A stretch of 64,000 bases of DNA from assembly GCA_021464415.1 (NCBI GenBank), contig JAKCWG010000903.1, positions 62,001-126,000 of the forward strand, in the 5' to 3' direction. Source of the DNA: Lonicera japonica. Its lineage: Eukaryota; Streptophyta; Magnoliopsida; Dipsacales; Caprifoliaceae. Under the pieces are notes generated by a model. It worked only from the letters and a program-made list of their open reading frames with translations. It made no database searches and was not told where the DNA came from. A program made the translations under genes and the position numbers. Below are positions 12,831-23,806 of this stretch, one piece after another (within the stretch, counting starts at the first letter, position 1; each line of letters begins with the position of its first letter).

Positions 12831-13912
12831 AAGATCTTCTATTGTATTCCTTCCGCCCTCTCTCAATAAAATAAACCCTAACTCATAAGAATTGTATATT
12901 ATAATAAGAAGAGATAAGGTCGGCGTATATATAAGGCTACGATAGGGACCTGAAGGAGAAATAAGTGTTTGGGCTTCATATGGAAAGTTGGAATTCTAAT
13001 TCCACTATGAATTAGTTCCTTCCATAAATTATAATTCGCATCACTGAAGAATTATAATTGCAATCATGTCCTTATCTCAAAATTTAATTTCGAGCTCCTT
13101 GTTATTAAATACATATTATTCTCCCCACGTTAAGATTACAGATAATTGTCATTTAAATTAAATTACTGACAATTATATTTAAATAACTTCTTAATCCTTG
13201 AGCCTGCCACTTAACTTATTTGACATGTCGGATTAACATAATCCACCTGCAGGGTATGACATGATCAAAACTTATAAGCTTCTCAAGGGGCTATCATCAA
13301 TCTCTATACCGGAACGTGGATTCCATCAATAATTAATATTCATCATACATATAGTATCGTCATCCAATTCACGAAGATTATTAATCCACAAATGAATCTC
13401 ACTCTTTATGAGTCAAAACAACAAACACTACATATATATGTCTATTAATTATTTCAAGATTAAGAGTATAAGTAATCATAATAACCATGGGATTTTAAAT
13501 TGTTTTATATAGTCAGTACAAAAATAATTAACCCAAACTGGTCATATTCAATACACATAAAGTGTACTAGCACAACGAGTTAAAACTATACCTTTTTCTG
13601 TAGTTAAAATAAACTACTAAAACTTGTGCTACAATCCTATCGATGGGTGTCCAATTTCATCTAAGACTGTGAACCATTAACTTATATTCCACAAGAACCG
13701 ATGATATGATCTTCTGTGTGTAAGTTATACTCTACACACCAAATCATCTACTATATGGAATAAAAGACATACATGCACAATATTTAAATAAATAATATAA
13801 TGCAACCATTGCCCATAAAGATTCCCATTAAAATAGAAAAACCAAGTTTATAATATATCCAAGCCAACAAAAAAATTATAACTTTTAGTATATCACTCTA
13901 ACAATCTCCCAC
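12831..13912 (-). mobile_element. 3' LTR of the minus-strand copia element
   Basis: On the minus strand it starts TGTTAGAGTGATATAC directly after a polypurine tract AAGTGGGAGATT (13913-13924), the usual copia 3' junction. Inside, the sense strand has TATATATACGCCG near 12935, a plausible TATA box, and TTATTTTATTGAGAGAGGG near 12865. The inner end is not sharply defined. Confidence 0.75.
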
Positions 13913-14246
13913 TTAGACTCAAAGCCATGCAACTATGCATCTCACTACCATTCCCTCAACGTGAACATTCTATTTGTTTTCCCTTTTTATGAATCCTCGG
14001 CTCTTTCGAGTTCACAACCATTTCACTATTATCAAAATAAAGTAAAATAGCTTATAACACTGAATATGCCACATCTAGATTCATACGAAAGTTCCTGAGC
14101 CAAACCGCTGCCTTAGCTGCTTTTAAAGCAGCCACATATTCAGCTTTCATGGTGGAGTCAGCAATGCATGACTACTTGATACTCCTCCAACCAATGACTC
14201 CACCTCTTAGACTAAACACATAACCTGAAGTTGACTTTCTGGAATC
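13913..14246 (-). pseudogene. Copia RNase H remnant and polypurine tract
   Basis: Minus-strand translation from 14246 reads GYVFSLRGGVIGWRSIK, a stop, then SCIADSTMKAEYVAALKAAK, the C-terminal RNase H signature of Ty1/copia Pol. The stop replaces the usual Gln before SCIADST. The ORF is cut upstream by the solo LTR at 14252-15653 and resumes beyond it. The polypurine tract and 3' LTR follow at once, so the element's 3' end is intact in order even though the protein is dead. Confidence 0.85.
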
Positions 14247-14251
14247 CTAAC

Positions 14252-15653
14252 TGTAGGTCGGAAAATACCCTAGAGGGGGGGTGAATAGGGTTTTTAAAAC
14301 TTAATGGGATTTTTAAAATCAATTTAAAAATGTTTGATGTCTATATCAATCATCCAAACAATAAACAAAGATAAATCCAATCACAAGATGCAAATACCAC
14401 AAAGTAAAAGTTCAAGAGATAGAAAGATTAAACCAATCAAAGTCAAAGACTTTTTGTCCACACGGTTCGGCTTGATAGCCCCTACTCCGCGCTCGGTTAG
14501 TTCCCCGAGAAGTTCCACTAAAACCAATCTCCTTCCGGGTGAAGATCAAACCTCTACAAGTGTATCTTTCTCACACACTCTTACAAGTATTGAAATTCTC
14601 TCAATACTCACACAAGAAAAACTCTCTTGCTATCTTAAGAGATAAACCTCTCTTAATGTTTGAAAGAAATGATTTGGTGACTAACACCAATGTACAATAG
14701 CTCTATAGTGTATGAAGATTACAACTTAAGCTCACACTAAGAGATATCAAATTTGATCAATAGAATATAGCTCAAAATAAAGATGATTGATCAAAAGCAA
14801 TGTTCTTGAATCTTTGAAAATGAGTGTAGATGAAGAGAATAGAGTAAGAATGATTCAAGTGAATTTAAATAAGTCTTAGAAGGTGTATATATAGTCTAAG
14901 ACATCATATGGGCGTTTGGAGGGAGTTGGTAAGAGTTTGGTGCCAAAAATGGTAAAAAATCAGAACTCCAACGGCTAGTTTCTGGGCCATCAGTCGACTG
15001 AGCAGTGCTCCTTAGTCGACTGAGCAAGCCTCAGTCGACTGAGCCTCTCTGCTTAGTCGACTGATGGGCTCTGTCCATCAGGCCAAAAATCCAAATTTTG
15101 TACTTTTGTAATTTAGCTCTAAAACCACTTTTAATGCTTGGAAAATGTAAAATATAGGTTCCTAAGACACCTATTTTTGTAAAAGCTTCAAATGAGATCA
15201 TTTACAATTAAAAATGAATTAATTTCAAAAACGGTTTTTCTTTAAAAGAGGGTTTTTGAAAGGATTTTAATTCAACCTTTGTTTTGATCAATCTTATGAC
15301 AAAGAAGTATTCTATGAGCTATTATAATGATCAAACTGAAACCTTTACAAAAGGAAACTAAAGCACTCACTCATATAAATAATAAGGAGTCTTCGAGAGC
15401 TTTGTTTGTATTGCTTCGTTTCTTTTCTTCCTTGGCTTCATTGTTCTTCAAAGAGATCTCATGGAAGTTGTGTGAGGTGAGAGACATGGATTGCAATACT
15501 TTGTAGATGAATGACCTTGAATCCGGCTTTTCGGTTAAGTCCACATATGATCAATTTGTTGTGGCTATGACTTAAAACACCAACTAAGTTAAATTACACA
15601 TGATTAACTTTATTGTTATTATCAAAACAAGATTAGTGACTGTCAAGTCAACA
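14252..15653 (-). mobile_element. SIRE-like copia solo LTR inserted in the copia RNase H
   Basis: Plus-strand ends are TGTAGGTCGG and AAGTCAACA, with an exact 5-bp duplication CTAAC at 14247-14251 and 15654-15658. Length is 1402 bp. The ACCCTATTCACCCCCCCTC edge and the TTTTGATAATAACAATAAAG near the other end are what I associate with SIRE/Maximus-type LTRs; minus orientation is supported by a sense TATA box (CTATATATAC near 14893). It carries four copies of AGTCGACTGA at 14990-15064. No internal region remains. Confidence 0.85.
14990..15064. repeat. Four spaced copies of a SalI-type palindrome word
   Basis: AGTCGACTGA occurs four times in 75 bases, at spacings of about 18-22. The copies preceded by TC form the 12-bp perfect palindrome TCAGTCGACTGA. 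It lies about 590-660 bases from the LTR's sense start and upstream of its TATA box. Confidence 0.85.
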
Positions 15654-16141
15654 CTAACTTCTGACTAAAAATCCTTATCTGTGTATCCAATAGGTACTAG
15701 ACTGTTTGCCTGGTAAACCAACATAAAATCTTGAATACTTTTAAGGTACTTAAGTATATGTTTTACCGTAGTCCAGTGTTCTTTCCCTGGATTAGACTGA
15801 TATCTACTAACCATACCAATGGTAAAACAAATGTTGGTCTAGTACACAATATAGCATACATGAGGCTTCCCACTGCCGAAGCATAAGGAACTCCCCTCAT
15901 CATCTCTATCTCATCATGTGTCTTATGACATTGATCTTGGATAGAGTGATTCCATACCTAAAAAGGGAGAAACCCTTTCTTCGAATCTTATATACTAACT
16001 CTGGCAAGAATTGTATCGACATAAGTACTTTGGATAAGCCCAACATCCTAATTTTTCAATCTCGCATAAGCTTAATACCAAGGATGTGACTGGCTTCCCT
16101 TAAGCCCTTCATATCGAACTGACTTGTTAATCATACCTTTA

Positions 16142-16514
16142 CTAAAGATAATATTCACATATCGCTTCCAATAAGTAAGATATTATCCATAAACAATACT
16201 TGGAATACCACCGCGCTTCCGTTGCCCCTTTTGTACACACAAGACTCATCCGAACATTAATCAAAACCAAAAGATGTGATTTCAGGATCAAAACAGATGT
16301 TCCAAGATCTAGACACTTGCTTAAGCCCATAAATGGGCTTCTTGAGCTTGCACAACATGTGCTCTTGGCCCTTTGCTATGAATCCATCTGGTTGCATCAT
16401 ATAGATGCTTTTATCAAGACTTCCATTAAGAAAACCTGTCTTGACATCCACTTGCCAAATCTCGTAATCAAGATGAGCTGCAATGGATAAAAGAATCCGA
16501 ATAGACTTTGGCAT
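16142..16514 (-). pseudogene. Copia reverse transcriptase, active site mutated
   Basis: Minus-strand translation gives WQVDVKTGFLNGSLDKSIYM (the copia DVKTAFLNG block, here with Gly for Ala) and CKLKKPIYGLKQVSRSW, then, in a shifted frame, LFMDNILLIGSD. The last is the catalytic YVDD box, with Tyr-Val changed to Phe-Met and the second Asp changed to Asn (codon at 16184-16182). That Asp binds metal in this family, so this RT cannot be active. Frameshifts on both sides make the reading discontinuous. The segment lies between integrase (higher coordinates) and RNase H, in normal copia order. Confidence 0.88.
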
Positions 16515-16995
16515 GGCTACCGGCGAAAAGGTTTCATCATAATCAATCCCCTTCTTTCTGATTGAACCCTTTTAGCAACAAGCCTTGATTTAAGCCCGTC
16601 TAATCCTCTTTATCTCTTATATACTCACTTGCATCCAATAGGTTTTATCCCTTCGGGTGGTTTTACAAGATCCTAGACTTTGTTAGAGTACATGAACTCT
16701 ATTTCAGATTTCATAACCCTTTGCCATTTTTCTGTATCTTTATCTTGAAGTACATCATTGTAGTTAAAAAGAGTTCATTTCTTGTTCATCAGGGACCTTG
16801 TCATAAGACTCTCTTAAGAACATAAAACGACCAGGTTGATAAACAACCCTCCCACTACGACGAGGCACTACTTGTGTTTGTGTACATTGTGCAAATATTG
16901 AACTTACTAACTCATTATCCACATGTTGTGTTGGTTCAAGAACCTACGCATTAGTGATTTGTTCAAGATGTGCACAAGTATCAGCAATCCTCCCA

Positions 16996-17583
16996 CTACA
17001 ACGAGGTAATGGAATGTCGATATCTATTTACTTTGGTATTTCCTCTTGTACTAAAAGTATAGACGAATTGTGCCCTGTTTTTCTCTCCTCTTATTTTTAC
17101 TACAACAACACTACTCCTGGGCTTATGGTCTATGATATAATCATCTTCTAAGAATCTGGCATTGATAACAATAACCTTACATTCTCGAGGATTATGAAAT
17201 AAACCACGCTTGGTTCCTTTTGGATATGCAACAAAGAAACACATTTTCGTTCTTGATTCCAACTTATCCGCATTACCTTCTAGCAGATTTGCTGGACTAC
17301 CCCATACCCGAATATGCCGCAGACTAGGCTTACGCCAAGTCCGCAATTCTATGGGTGTAATAGGTACTGACTTTGATGATACCAAGTTCAGAATATATGC
17401 AGCTATTTCTAAAGCATGTCCCCAAAAAGAATAAGGTAGGTCTGAATAACTCATCATAGATCTTACCATTTCTATAAGAGTCTTATTCCTTCTTTCTGCT
17501 AAACCATCATGCTGTGGCATCCCCGGTGTAGACAACTGCGATGTAATCCCATTCTCTAATAAGTATTCTTTGAACTCTCCCAA
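16996..17583 (-). pseudogene. Copia integrase C-terminal part
   Basis: This 195-codon open minus-strand piece starts in ENGITSQLSTPGMPQHDGLA, then ERRNKTLIEMVRSMMSYSDL and PYSFWGHALEIAAYILN. These are the copia integrase core end (the GLAERRN block carries the catalytic Glu) and the conserved PxSFWG region. The first two Asp residues of the D,D-E triad lie in the broken frame upstream (about 17600-18100). It resembles the common plant Ty1/copia polyproteins; I did not assign a lineage. Confidence 0.88.
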
Positions 17584-18127
17584 GAGTTATTCACCACCAC
17601 GATCTGATCGTAGTGATTTGATACATTTTTCTAGATGCTTCTCCGTTTCTGCCTTGAATTCTTTGAATTTCTCAAAGACTTCAGACTTACATCGAATTAA
17701 GTAAATGTATCTATACTTTAAATAATCATCTACAAATGTGATGAAATACTCAAAGCCTCATCTAGTCTGGATATTCATGTGACCATACAAATCAGAGTGA
17801 ACCAGTTTTAATTTTTCTTTAATGCTATAGCCTTTTGCCGAGAATGATCTTTTAGTCATTTTACCTTCTAAATAGGATTCATAAACTGGAAGTGCCTCCA
17901 CTTCCAATGAACCTAATGGTCCATTTTCGACCAGTTTTTAAATTCTTTTTAGATTAATATGACCAAGGTGTAAGTGCCAAAAATATATTTGGTTCATTTT
18001 GAAGGTTCATTTCTCTTAATTAATTGGTAAACTATTAATGCTATTCAATTCACTCAGTTGTAGTACTAATAAGTCAAGATTATTAATGTAAAGATCAATC
18101 ACTAATGTACCCGAACAAACAAACTAT

Positions 18128-18388
18128 TCATTTTTTTCTAATGATAACTGATTTATCATTAAAATAATCAAAATGTTTGTCCTCAACCAATCTAGAAATA
18201 GAAATCAAATTCCTTCTAATGGAAGATACATATAGACATTCCTTAATCATTAATATCCTATTCTGATTAGACTGAAGATAAATATCTTTTACTGCAACTG
18301 TTGCCACATTCGTAGCTGTCCATATGTAAATTTTCTCTATTTTTAAATTGTCTGATTTCTTGGAACCCTTGCAAAGTATTGCAGACAT
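18128..18388 (-). pseudogene. Copia protease/pre-integrase region
   Basis: Minus-strand frame with VAVKDIYLQSNQNRILMIKE, CLYVSSIRRNLISISRLVED and a KSVIIRKK end. It matches the protease-to-GAG_pre-integrase stretch of copia Pol, where CLYVPxIRRNLISVS is typical. The protease Asp motif upstream is not clear. Stops separate it from gag and integrase. Confidence 0.8.
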
Positions 18389-18399
18389 GATTAGTGGCT

Positions 18400-19285
18400 C
18401 CTGAATCTACACACCAGGTACTGGTATATTGGACCCCTAAACTAGATACAACAATAAATAGATAAAATTTAATGGCTTAGGAAATTGGGACAATCTTTCT
18501 TTAAATGCACTTTCTACTGGCAGTGAAAACACTGGCCCATAGGCTTTTTCACTCCTCCTAGAGGTTCAGTGACTACTGCACGCACTGTTCCTTGTGGGAC
18601 TGCAGCTTATGCATTCTTCTTATTCCTTACTTGCTTTTGGGCATAGAAGTTAAAGCTTTCTCAGCCACTAGAGTACTAGCCAGCTTACAAAGTAGTTCCT
18701 CAACTGCTTGGAATTCTTTAAGAAGTTCCAACAATGAATAAAGCTTATTCATGTTGTAATTCTGTCGGAATCCCATAAATAAATCCAGCAGCGACTGGAA
18801 AACGATATCGACCTGAGTTTCCCCATCGATTTTAGCTCCAAAGATCTCTTAATTCATTCAGAAGACTGATCATCTTCAAAACAAGATCTTTAATTCGGGT
18901 TCCTTCAGCAATAGTTGTGTTCATGAGGCCTTTCATCAAAACCTGCCTTGCGGCATGATCTTGATCCCCAAAAATATCTTTGAGGTTCAGCATTATGTCA
19001 TTGGCGATGGCAAAAGACTAATGCTAATGTTGTAACACATTTGAAAAAAATGCCAGAATGCAAAACCACGCCATCTCATCAGCCTTTTTCTACCTTCGAC
19101 AAGGCTGGGTTTCCTCATTGGTCGCCCCCTTACCAGGTGCTGCTGGACAAGACTCAGTGAGCACAAATTTTTACTCTTTAACAGTAAGCACAATGTTCAA
19201 GTTCCATTTTTCGGTCAATATAATTAGGTCCAATCAATTTGTTTTAGTTGAGAATGATTAGAAGTGGATCGAAAGAGTTTGCCAT
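18400..19285 (-). pseudogene. Copia gag, heavily broken
   Basis: A likely start codon lies at 19285-19283 (MANSFDPLLIIL). Readable blocks further on include LNLKDIFGDQDHAARQVLMK and TRIKDLVLKMISLLNELRD, typical of the UBN2/copia gag fold, and a zinc knuckle near 18500 reading CFHCQ-stop-KVHLKKDC. Several stops and shifts are present. Gag would form the virus-like particle and bind RNA through the knuckle; this copy cannot. Confidence 0.75.
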
Positions 19286-19474
19286 TTTAAAACTTGAGAA
19301 TTACATACAAATTATGATGGACAATAATAACTTTGAACACACATTTTAAATATGGTACCCTCTACAATTTCAAAAAACGTTTGCTAGCAGCCTAAGACTT
19401 TAAACAATATGCCCAGTTAGTGAGTTCGTCTATTATTCATTATTTTTTAGACAGATGTAAACCTATTAAATTTT

Positions 19475-19582
19475 ACTATCTAGACAATGCCTTATTGTCA
19501 AGTAATACATACTATCTAGACAATCTTTTATTGTCAAGTAAAATATACTATCTAGACAATCCTTTATTATCAAGTAAAATTT
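19475..19582. repeat. Three 36-bp tandem repeats in the copia leader
   Basis: ACTATCTAGACAAT starts at 19475, 19511 and 19547, giving an exact 36-bp period. The first two units contain GACAAT, five bases, then ATTGTC, which could form a small hairpin; the third unit has ATTATC at that place. The array lies about 200 bases upstream of the gag start codon, in the leader. Confidence 0.85.
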
Positions 19583-21046
19583 AAATAGCCGACTTCCTTT
19601 GGTCCTACAAATAATAGTAGAGATTCAGTTGGACAGCATACTATTATTTATATCTAAGTGTATACCATCATTTAATTTACTCCAATGATTCTGCAATTTA
19701 TTCTCTCCGATATGAAGGTGAGCACTAAAACCCACACGAAAAATAAATCACATCATTTAAAATTATCAGTCAATGAAATTTGTACAATGATTCCGCAATC
19801 TATTCTTTCCAATATGGAGGTGAGCACTATAACACACATGAAGAATAAATTACATCATTTATAAACCAATGATGGAGACCGTGGGATTTTTATTGAAAAA
19901 ATTCCTCACCCACTTAGTATTTAAAACATTATTTTCTGAGGGTTAAGAAAATTATATATTAAATTTTAGTCAACTAAAATACAAGGGTATGGAATATAAA
20001 AGACATGCGCAATAAAATTATTTTACTGTTTTTTTTTTTAAAAACTCATATTTTTCAATTACGCAAAATTTATATTTATATGCCCTTTTTTTAATTTGAC
20101 AAGAACTAAACATAAAATAAAAGGTGATCTAGGTATGGTCATGTATCCATGTTGTCCAAAATTATAAGGAAACCTAATAATTAAAACACATATGACCAAC
20201 ACACAATCACACAAAGCATTAAACCATTCAATAATAAGAATAATTAAATTCCTGCTATTATGGTCCAAGCTTCATCATCCCTAGTCCGTTGAAACCTGTA
20301 ACGACATATGTCGCCACTTCATTGACTATGCCAGGAATCAACCTTGGTGAAAACGCATTCTTCAACGTTCTTCGTTAAAGAAACTGCAATCTTAGATACA
20401 AAGGTCTTATGCCTCCATTTAAGGAGTTCACATATAAACTATTATATCTAAACTGTAAATAAAATTACATAGATCCTATGCCTCCTTTTGAGGAGTGCAC
20501 AAATCTGATCTAAATTTAATTTACAACAATGAATAAAACCCAAATCAACATACACATTAAAATTAACCACGAATAAAAATATCGTGGGATCCAATCACAT
20601 AAAACATAATTACGTGACCATAATAGTGGGACAAGACCCCACAAACAAAAATTTGTTTCTCACTATTGTTAATTTACTGTTCATTATTACCACCTTTGCT
20701 AAATCTAGTTATTAACTCTACCTATTTGAGTTGATTCTATTTTATTTGGACTTGGTTAGATTTACACTACCCACACTTATTATCTTTATAATTATGGACC
20801 AAAATTTTCTTATTTTATTTACTGTTTTTTCAAAATAATGCTTATAGTAATATTTATCTTTTATTATTAATAATTCTTTTTGGTTCCATTAAGCACGGGC
20901 ATATCTTATATATTTATATAATACATGTAATTATAGGATACATAATAATAAATATATATAAGTATATATTGGGTATAAAAATATATATACATATATATAA
21001 TTAAACCTCCGCCTCTACCAGCTACGCCTGCCACCCGATTCTTTAA
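19583..21046. other. Copia leader and AT-rich DNA without genes
   Basis: 19681-19870 holds two diverged copies of a roughly 100-bp unit (each with CAATGATTC, GCAAT and GGTGAGCACTA). 20360-20510 holds two copies of a short block (TATGCCTCC, then AAGGAG or GAGGAG). No 5' LTR edge (the complement of TGTTAGAGTGATATAC) and no primer site were found, so the 5' end of the copia element is missing or unrecognisable. 20640-21046 is AT-rich and featureless. Confidence 0.5.
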
Positions 21047-21055
21047 GCGCATTAT

Positions 21056-22514
21056 GAGTTTTTAACTTTTTAGTCCTTTCATGTTTACTCGAAATGTCAC
21101 TTTTGTCCTTAACATTCATCTTTTGACTTTTAACACCTTAATACATCTACCGCGTGTCACTTTAGTCCTTAAAACTAACTTCCGTTAATTTTGTGGATGG
21201 AAAAACTGGGCTAGAGGGGGTACAGAAGGAAATTCATCTATTCTTCTTTCTCTTCTTTTTCAAAACCCCAAATTCACAAAACCCACAACAAACATTCAAT
21301 CAAATCCACTACAATTGATCACCCTTCATCGAAAAACACTCAATTTAATATCACCAAAGAGAAATTTGGCTCTCTAACAAGACCCAACTGACCCAATTGG
21401 AAAATGACATGTTGGACGTTGAGGTACGTTGGGCGGATGAAGTAAATGGCAGAAACATCATGGACGGGCTTCCGATCCTTGTCAATGAGGAAGTATAAGG
21501 TTACGCCGTGCTTACGGAGGTCCTTGACGTGGATGAGAGGAGAGAGAATGTCTTGGCAGAACTTGTCATAGATTAGGGTCTTGTAGACCTCTTCGTTGGA
21601 TGTTCCGCTTGAATTCACCGGTTGGTTTAGATTCAACATTTGAATTATGCAATCTGAGATAATTAGAATTGCGGTTAGATTCGGAATTGGTCTAGAAGAA
21701 TTAATTAATTAATTAATACATGAAAATGAAAATGAATCGACGCGTATTGTAGATCGAGTGGAGACATTTACTTGTGTGTTTTTTGATTTAGAGAGGGGAA
21801 AACCCAATTGACCCAATTTGATTTTTGGTTATCAAAGCTAAATATATCTCAAGAGAGGGGAAAACGAAAACGAAAATCATAAATTGTTTTTTTTTAATTG
21901 CAAACATAAATCATAAATTGGCTATATACTCTGTTTTTAAACATTTTCTTGAATTGTGTTAATTATTGATTCTTTTAGTCTAAAGGTGGTTGTGGAAATT
22001 AATGAAAAATTGCTTGTATTTGGGTATTGGCTCCTCTGCTCTTTTCTCAAACTCAACTTTCGCCTCTCTCTATATCTCTTTCTTCATTCCTTGTTTTTTT
22101 TTTTCTTGCTTGTTTTGTTGTAATGGAAGGAAAGATATATATACCTATGTATATATCTAAAATTGGCTACATATATTGATTATGCTTGAAAGAACATGAC
22201 CCCATCCCATGTTCTTTCGCCTGTTTCTCGATCTCTTTCTTCATTCACTGTTTTTTTTTTCTTGTTTTATTGTAATGGAGGGAAATATATATACATATAT
22301 GTATATATTTAAAATTGGCTGGAAATATAAATGATGAATTTCCTTCTATACCCCTCCAGCCTGATTTTTCCTTCCACAAAATTAACGAAAGTTAGTTTGA
22401 AGGACTAAAGTGATACGCGGTAGATATATTAAGGTGTGAAAAGTAAAAAAATGAATATTAGGGACGAAAGTGATAGTTCAAATAAACATGAATGGACTAA
22501 AATGTTAAAAACTC
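21056..22514. mobile_element. Mutator-like element with captured gene (Pack-MULE-like)
   Basis: It has long terminal inverted repeats of about 190 bp (21056-21242 and 22327-22514), starting GAGTTTTTAAC and sharing CTACCGCGT, CACTTTAGTCCTT and GAAGGAAATTCATC. The flanks GCGCATTAT (21047-21055) and GCCCATTGT (22515-22523) match at 7 of 9 bases, fitting an old 9-bp Mutator-type target duplication. It has no transposase, so it is non-autonomous. Its interior includes a SLY1-like exon on the minus strand. Two copies of a roughly 100-bp block, each with GTAATGGA and AAAATTGGCT, lie at about 22065-22170 and 22228-22325. Confidence 0.87.
21385..21653 (-). pseudogene. Captured fragment of a SLY1 (Sec1/Munc18) gene
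   Basis: The minus strand reads CIIQMLNLNQPVNSSGTSNE, then EEVYKTLIYDKFCQDILSPL, KDLRKHGVTLYFLIDKDRKP and VHDVSAIYF. This is the N-terminal region of plant SLY1, a Sec1/Munc18 protein that binds the ER-Golgi syntaxin and regulates vesicle fusion. The exon appears to begin just after a splice acceptor (CTCAG at 21654-21658 on the minus strand), with intron-like T-rich sequence upstream, so genomic DNA rather than cDNA was captured. Similarity stops after NVQHVI, and the frame then runs into unrelated sequence until a stop at 21340. About 85 of roughly 600 residues are present, so it cannot be a working SM protein. Confidence 0.87.
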
Positions 22515-22523
22515 GCCCATTGT

Positions 22524-23282
22524 TATTGAAATTTAAAAAATATTCTAAAATTAACCAAACAAATAAATTTAAATTTTTTATAGAATTCTTACGAAAAACG
22601 ATATACAATTCAAACAAGGGAATTGAAATACTATGGCATTGCAATCTAAATAATGGTATTATAATTTTACGGTATTGTAAGTCTTAAAATTTTAATACTA
22701 TAATATTGCAATTCACTTAGAACCCGGTTTGATTGTCCTACAATTTATGAATTAGATTATTTATAATTGTTTAATTATAATATTGCAATTCACTTAAAAT
22801 TTTAATACTATAATATTGCAATTCACTTGGAACCCGGTTTGATTGTCCTACAATTTATGAATTAGACTATTTATAATTGTTTAATTAGTGAATTATCTAA
22901 TTTAAACATTTAGTTGCAAAAATGAACTAGTATATAAAATCATAAACTTAAGTTGGTATATAAAATATTAAATAAGAAAACATAGAGATATAGTTGAAAC
23001 CACATAACTTATAATTATCATACAAATTCATGGGAAAAAAATCACACCACAATTATAATTATCATCAAACGCGCCTCAAGAAAAAATGTTAAAACATAAG
23101 GGATTTTTTTTTGCCATGCCCCGAACGCATTGGCATTAAATGTCAACTCATTCTCTATAAATGATGACTAGCTCCAAAAAGTTGCACTAGAGATCTCAAA
23201 TCCGCCCCTCCGCCGCTAGGCCACCCTTGAGGTTAAACATAAGTTGAGATATATAAAAAAAGACGGTAAAGGGGCGAATTAA
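22524..23282. other. AT-rich spacer with a duplicated block
   Basis: No gene was seen. A roughly 100-bp segment is present twice, at about 22690-22790 and 22800-22888, with TAATATTGCAATTCACTT and GGTTTGATTGTCCTACAATT in both. 23150-23230 is unassigned. Confidence 0.6.
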
Positions 23283-23603
23283 GGCCTCGTTTGGTTCACG
23301 GAAAGAAAATGAATTCCCTTATCTTTCCCATGGAGGTGGAAAAGTAAATTTGCTGTCAAATTTCCTTTCTTGTGTTTGGTAAACTATGGAAAGTAATTAG
23401 GTAAGAGTATTATTGTTTAAAATTTGTGTAATAAATGCTTAGAAATCACATGGAAAAATCAATCCTATGTGTTTTGGAAGGAATGATTTTACCCCCTACT
23501 TTTTCTTCTCTCGGGAAAGTGTTTCCGAAATTTGTACTTACTAAACAAAGAAAATGAACGATTTTTTTTTTCGAGTACTAAAATTCATGAACCAAACGAG
23601 ATC
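23283..23603. mobile_element. Tourist-like (PIF/Harbinger) MITE
   Basis: 321 bp, with ends GGCCTCGTTTGGTTCA and TGAACCAAACGAGATC, which are imperfect inverted repeats. The 3-bp flank TAA is duplicated at 23280-23282 and 23604-23606. The short target duplication and the size fit a PIF/Harbinger-derived MITE. It sits about 200 bp upstream of the PRP3-like gene's start codon, in the promoter region. Confidence 0.75.
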
Positions 23604-23683
23604 TAAAACTCTGACTATGGGTCAGACCGGAACTATTTAAGTGGGCCTTTAACGCCTTCTAAAAATAAGGTTTTACGAGTTAA

Positions 23684-23806
23684 TATATATCAGGAGAGAA
23701 ACTCGATTACTAAAAGAAAAGCAACACAAAGTTAGAGAGAGAGATTCAATCGAAGCAACTATCGAGTCTCGTGAGGGAAAAAAAAGGGGGTTAGGGTTTT
23801 CGGACC
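23684..23806 (+). promoter_or_regulatory. Core promoter and 5' UTR of the PRP3-like gene
   Basis: TATATAT at 23684-23690 lies 117 bases before the start codon, so transcription would begin near 23715. The following leader is purine-rich (AGAGAGAGAG), ending in GTTAGGGTTTTCGGACC, a kind of leader common in plant housekeeping genes. TGGGCC at 23642-23647 resembles a site II element. Confidence 0.5.

Noticed and set aside
14990..15064. CRISPR-like regularly spaced repeats
   Set aside because: Only four copies of a 10-12-base palindrome, inside a plant LTR with a clear target duplication.
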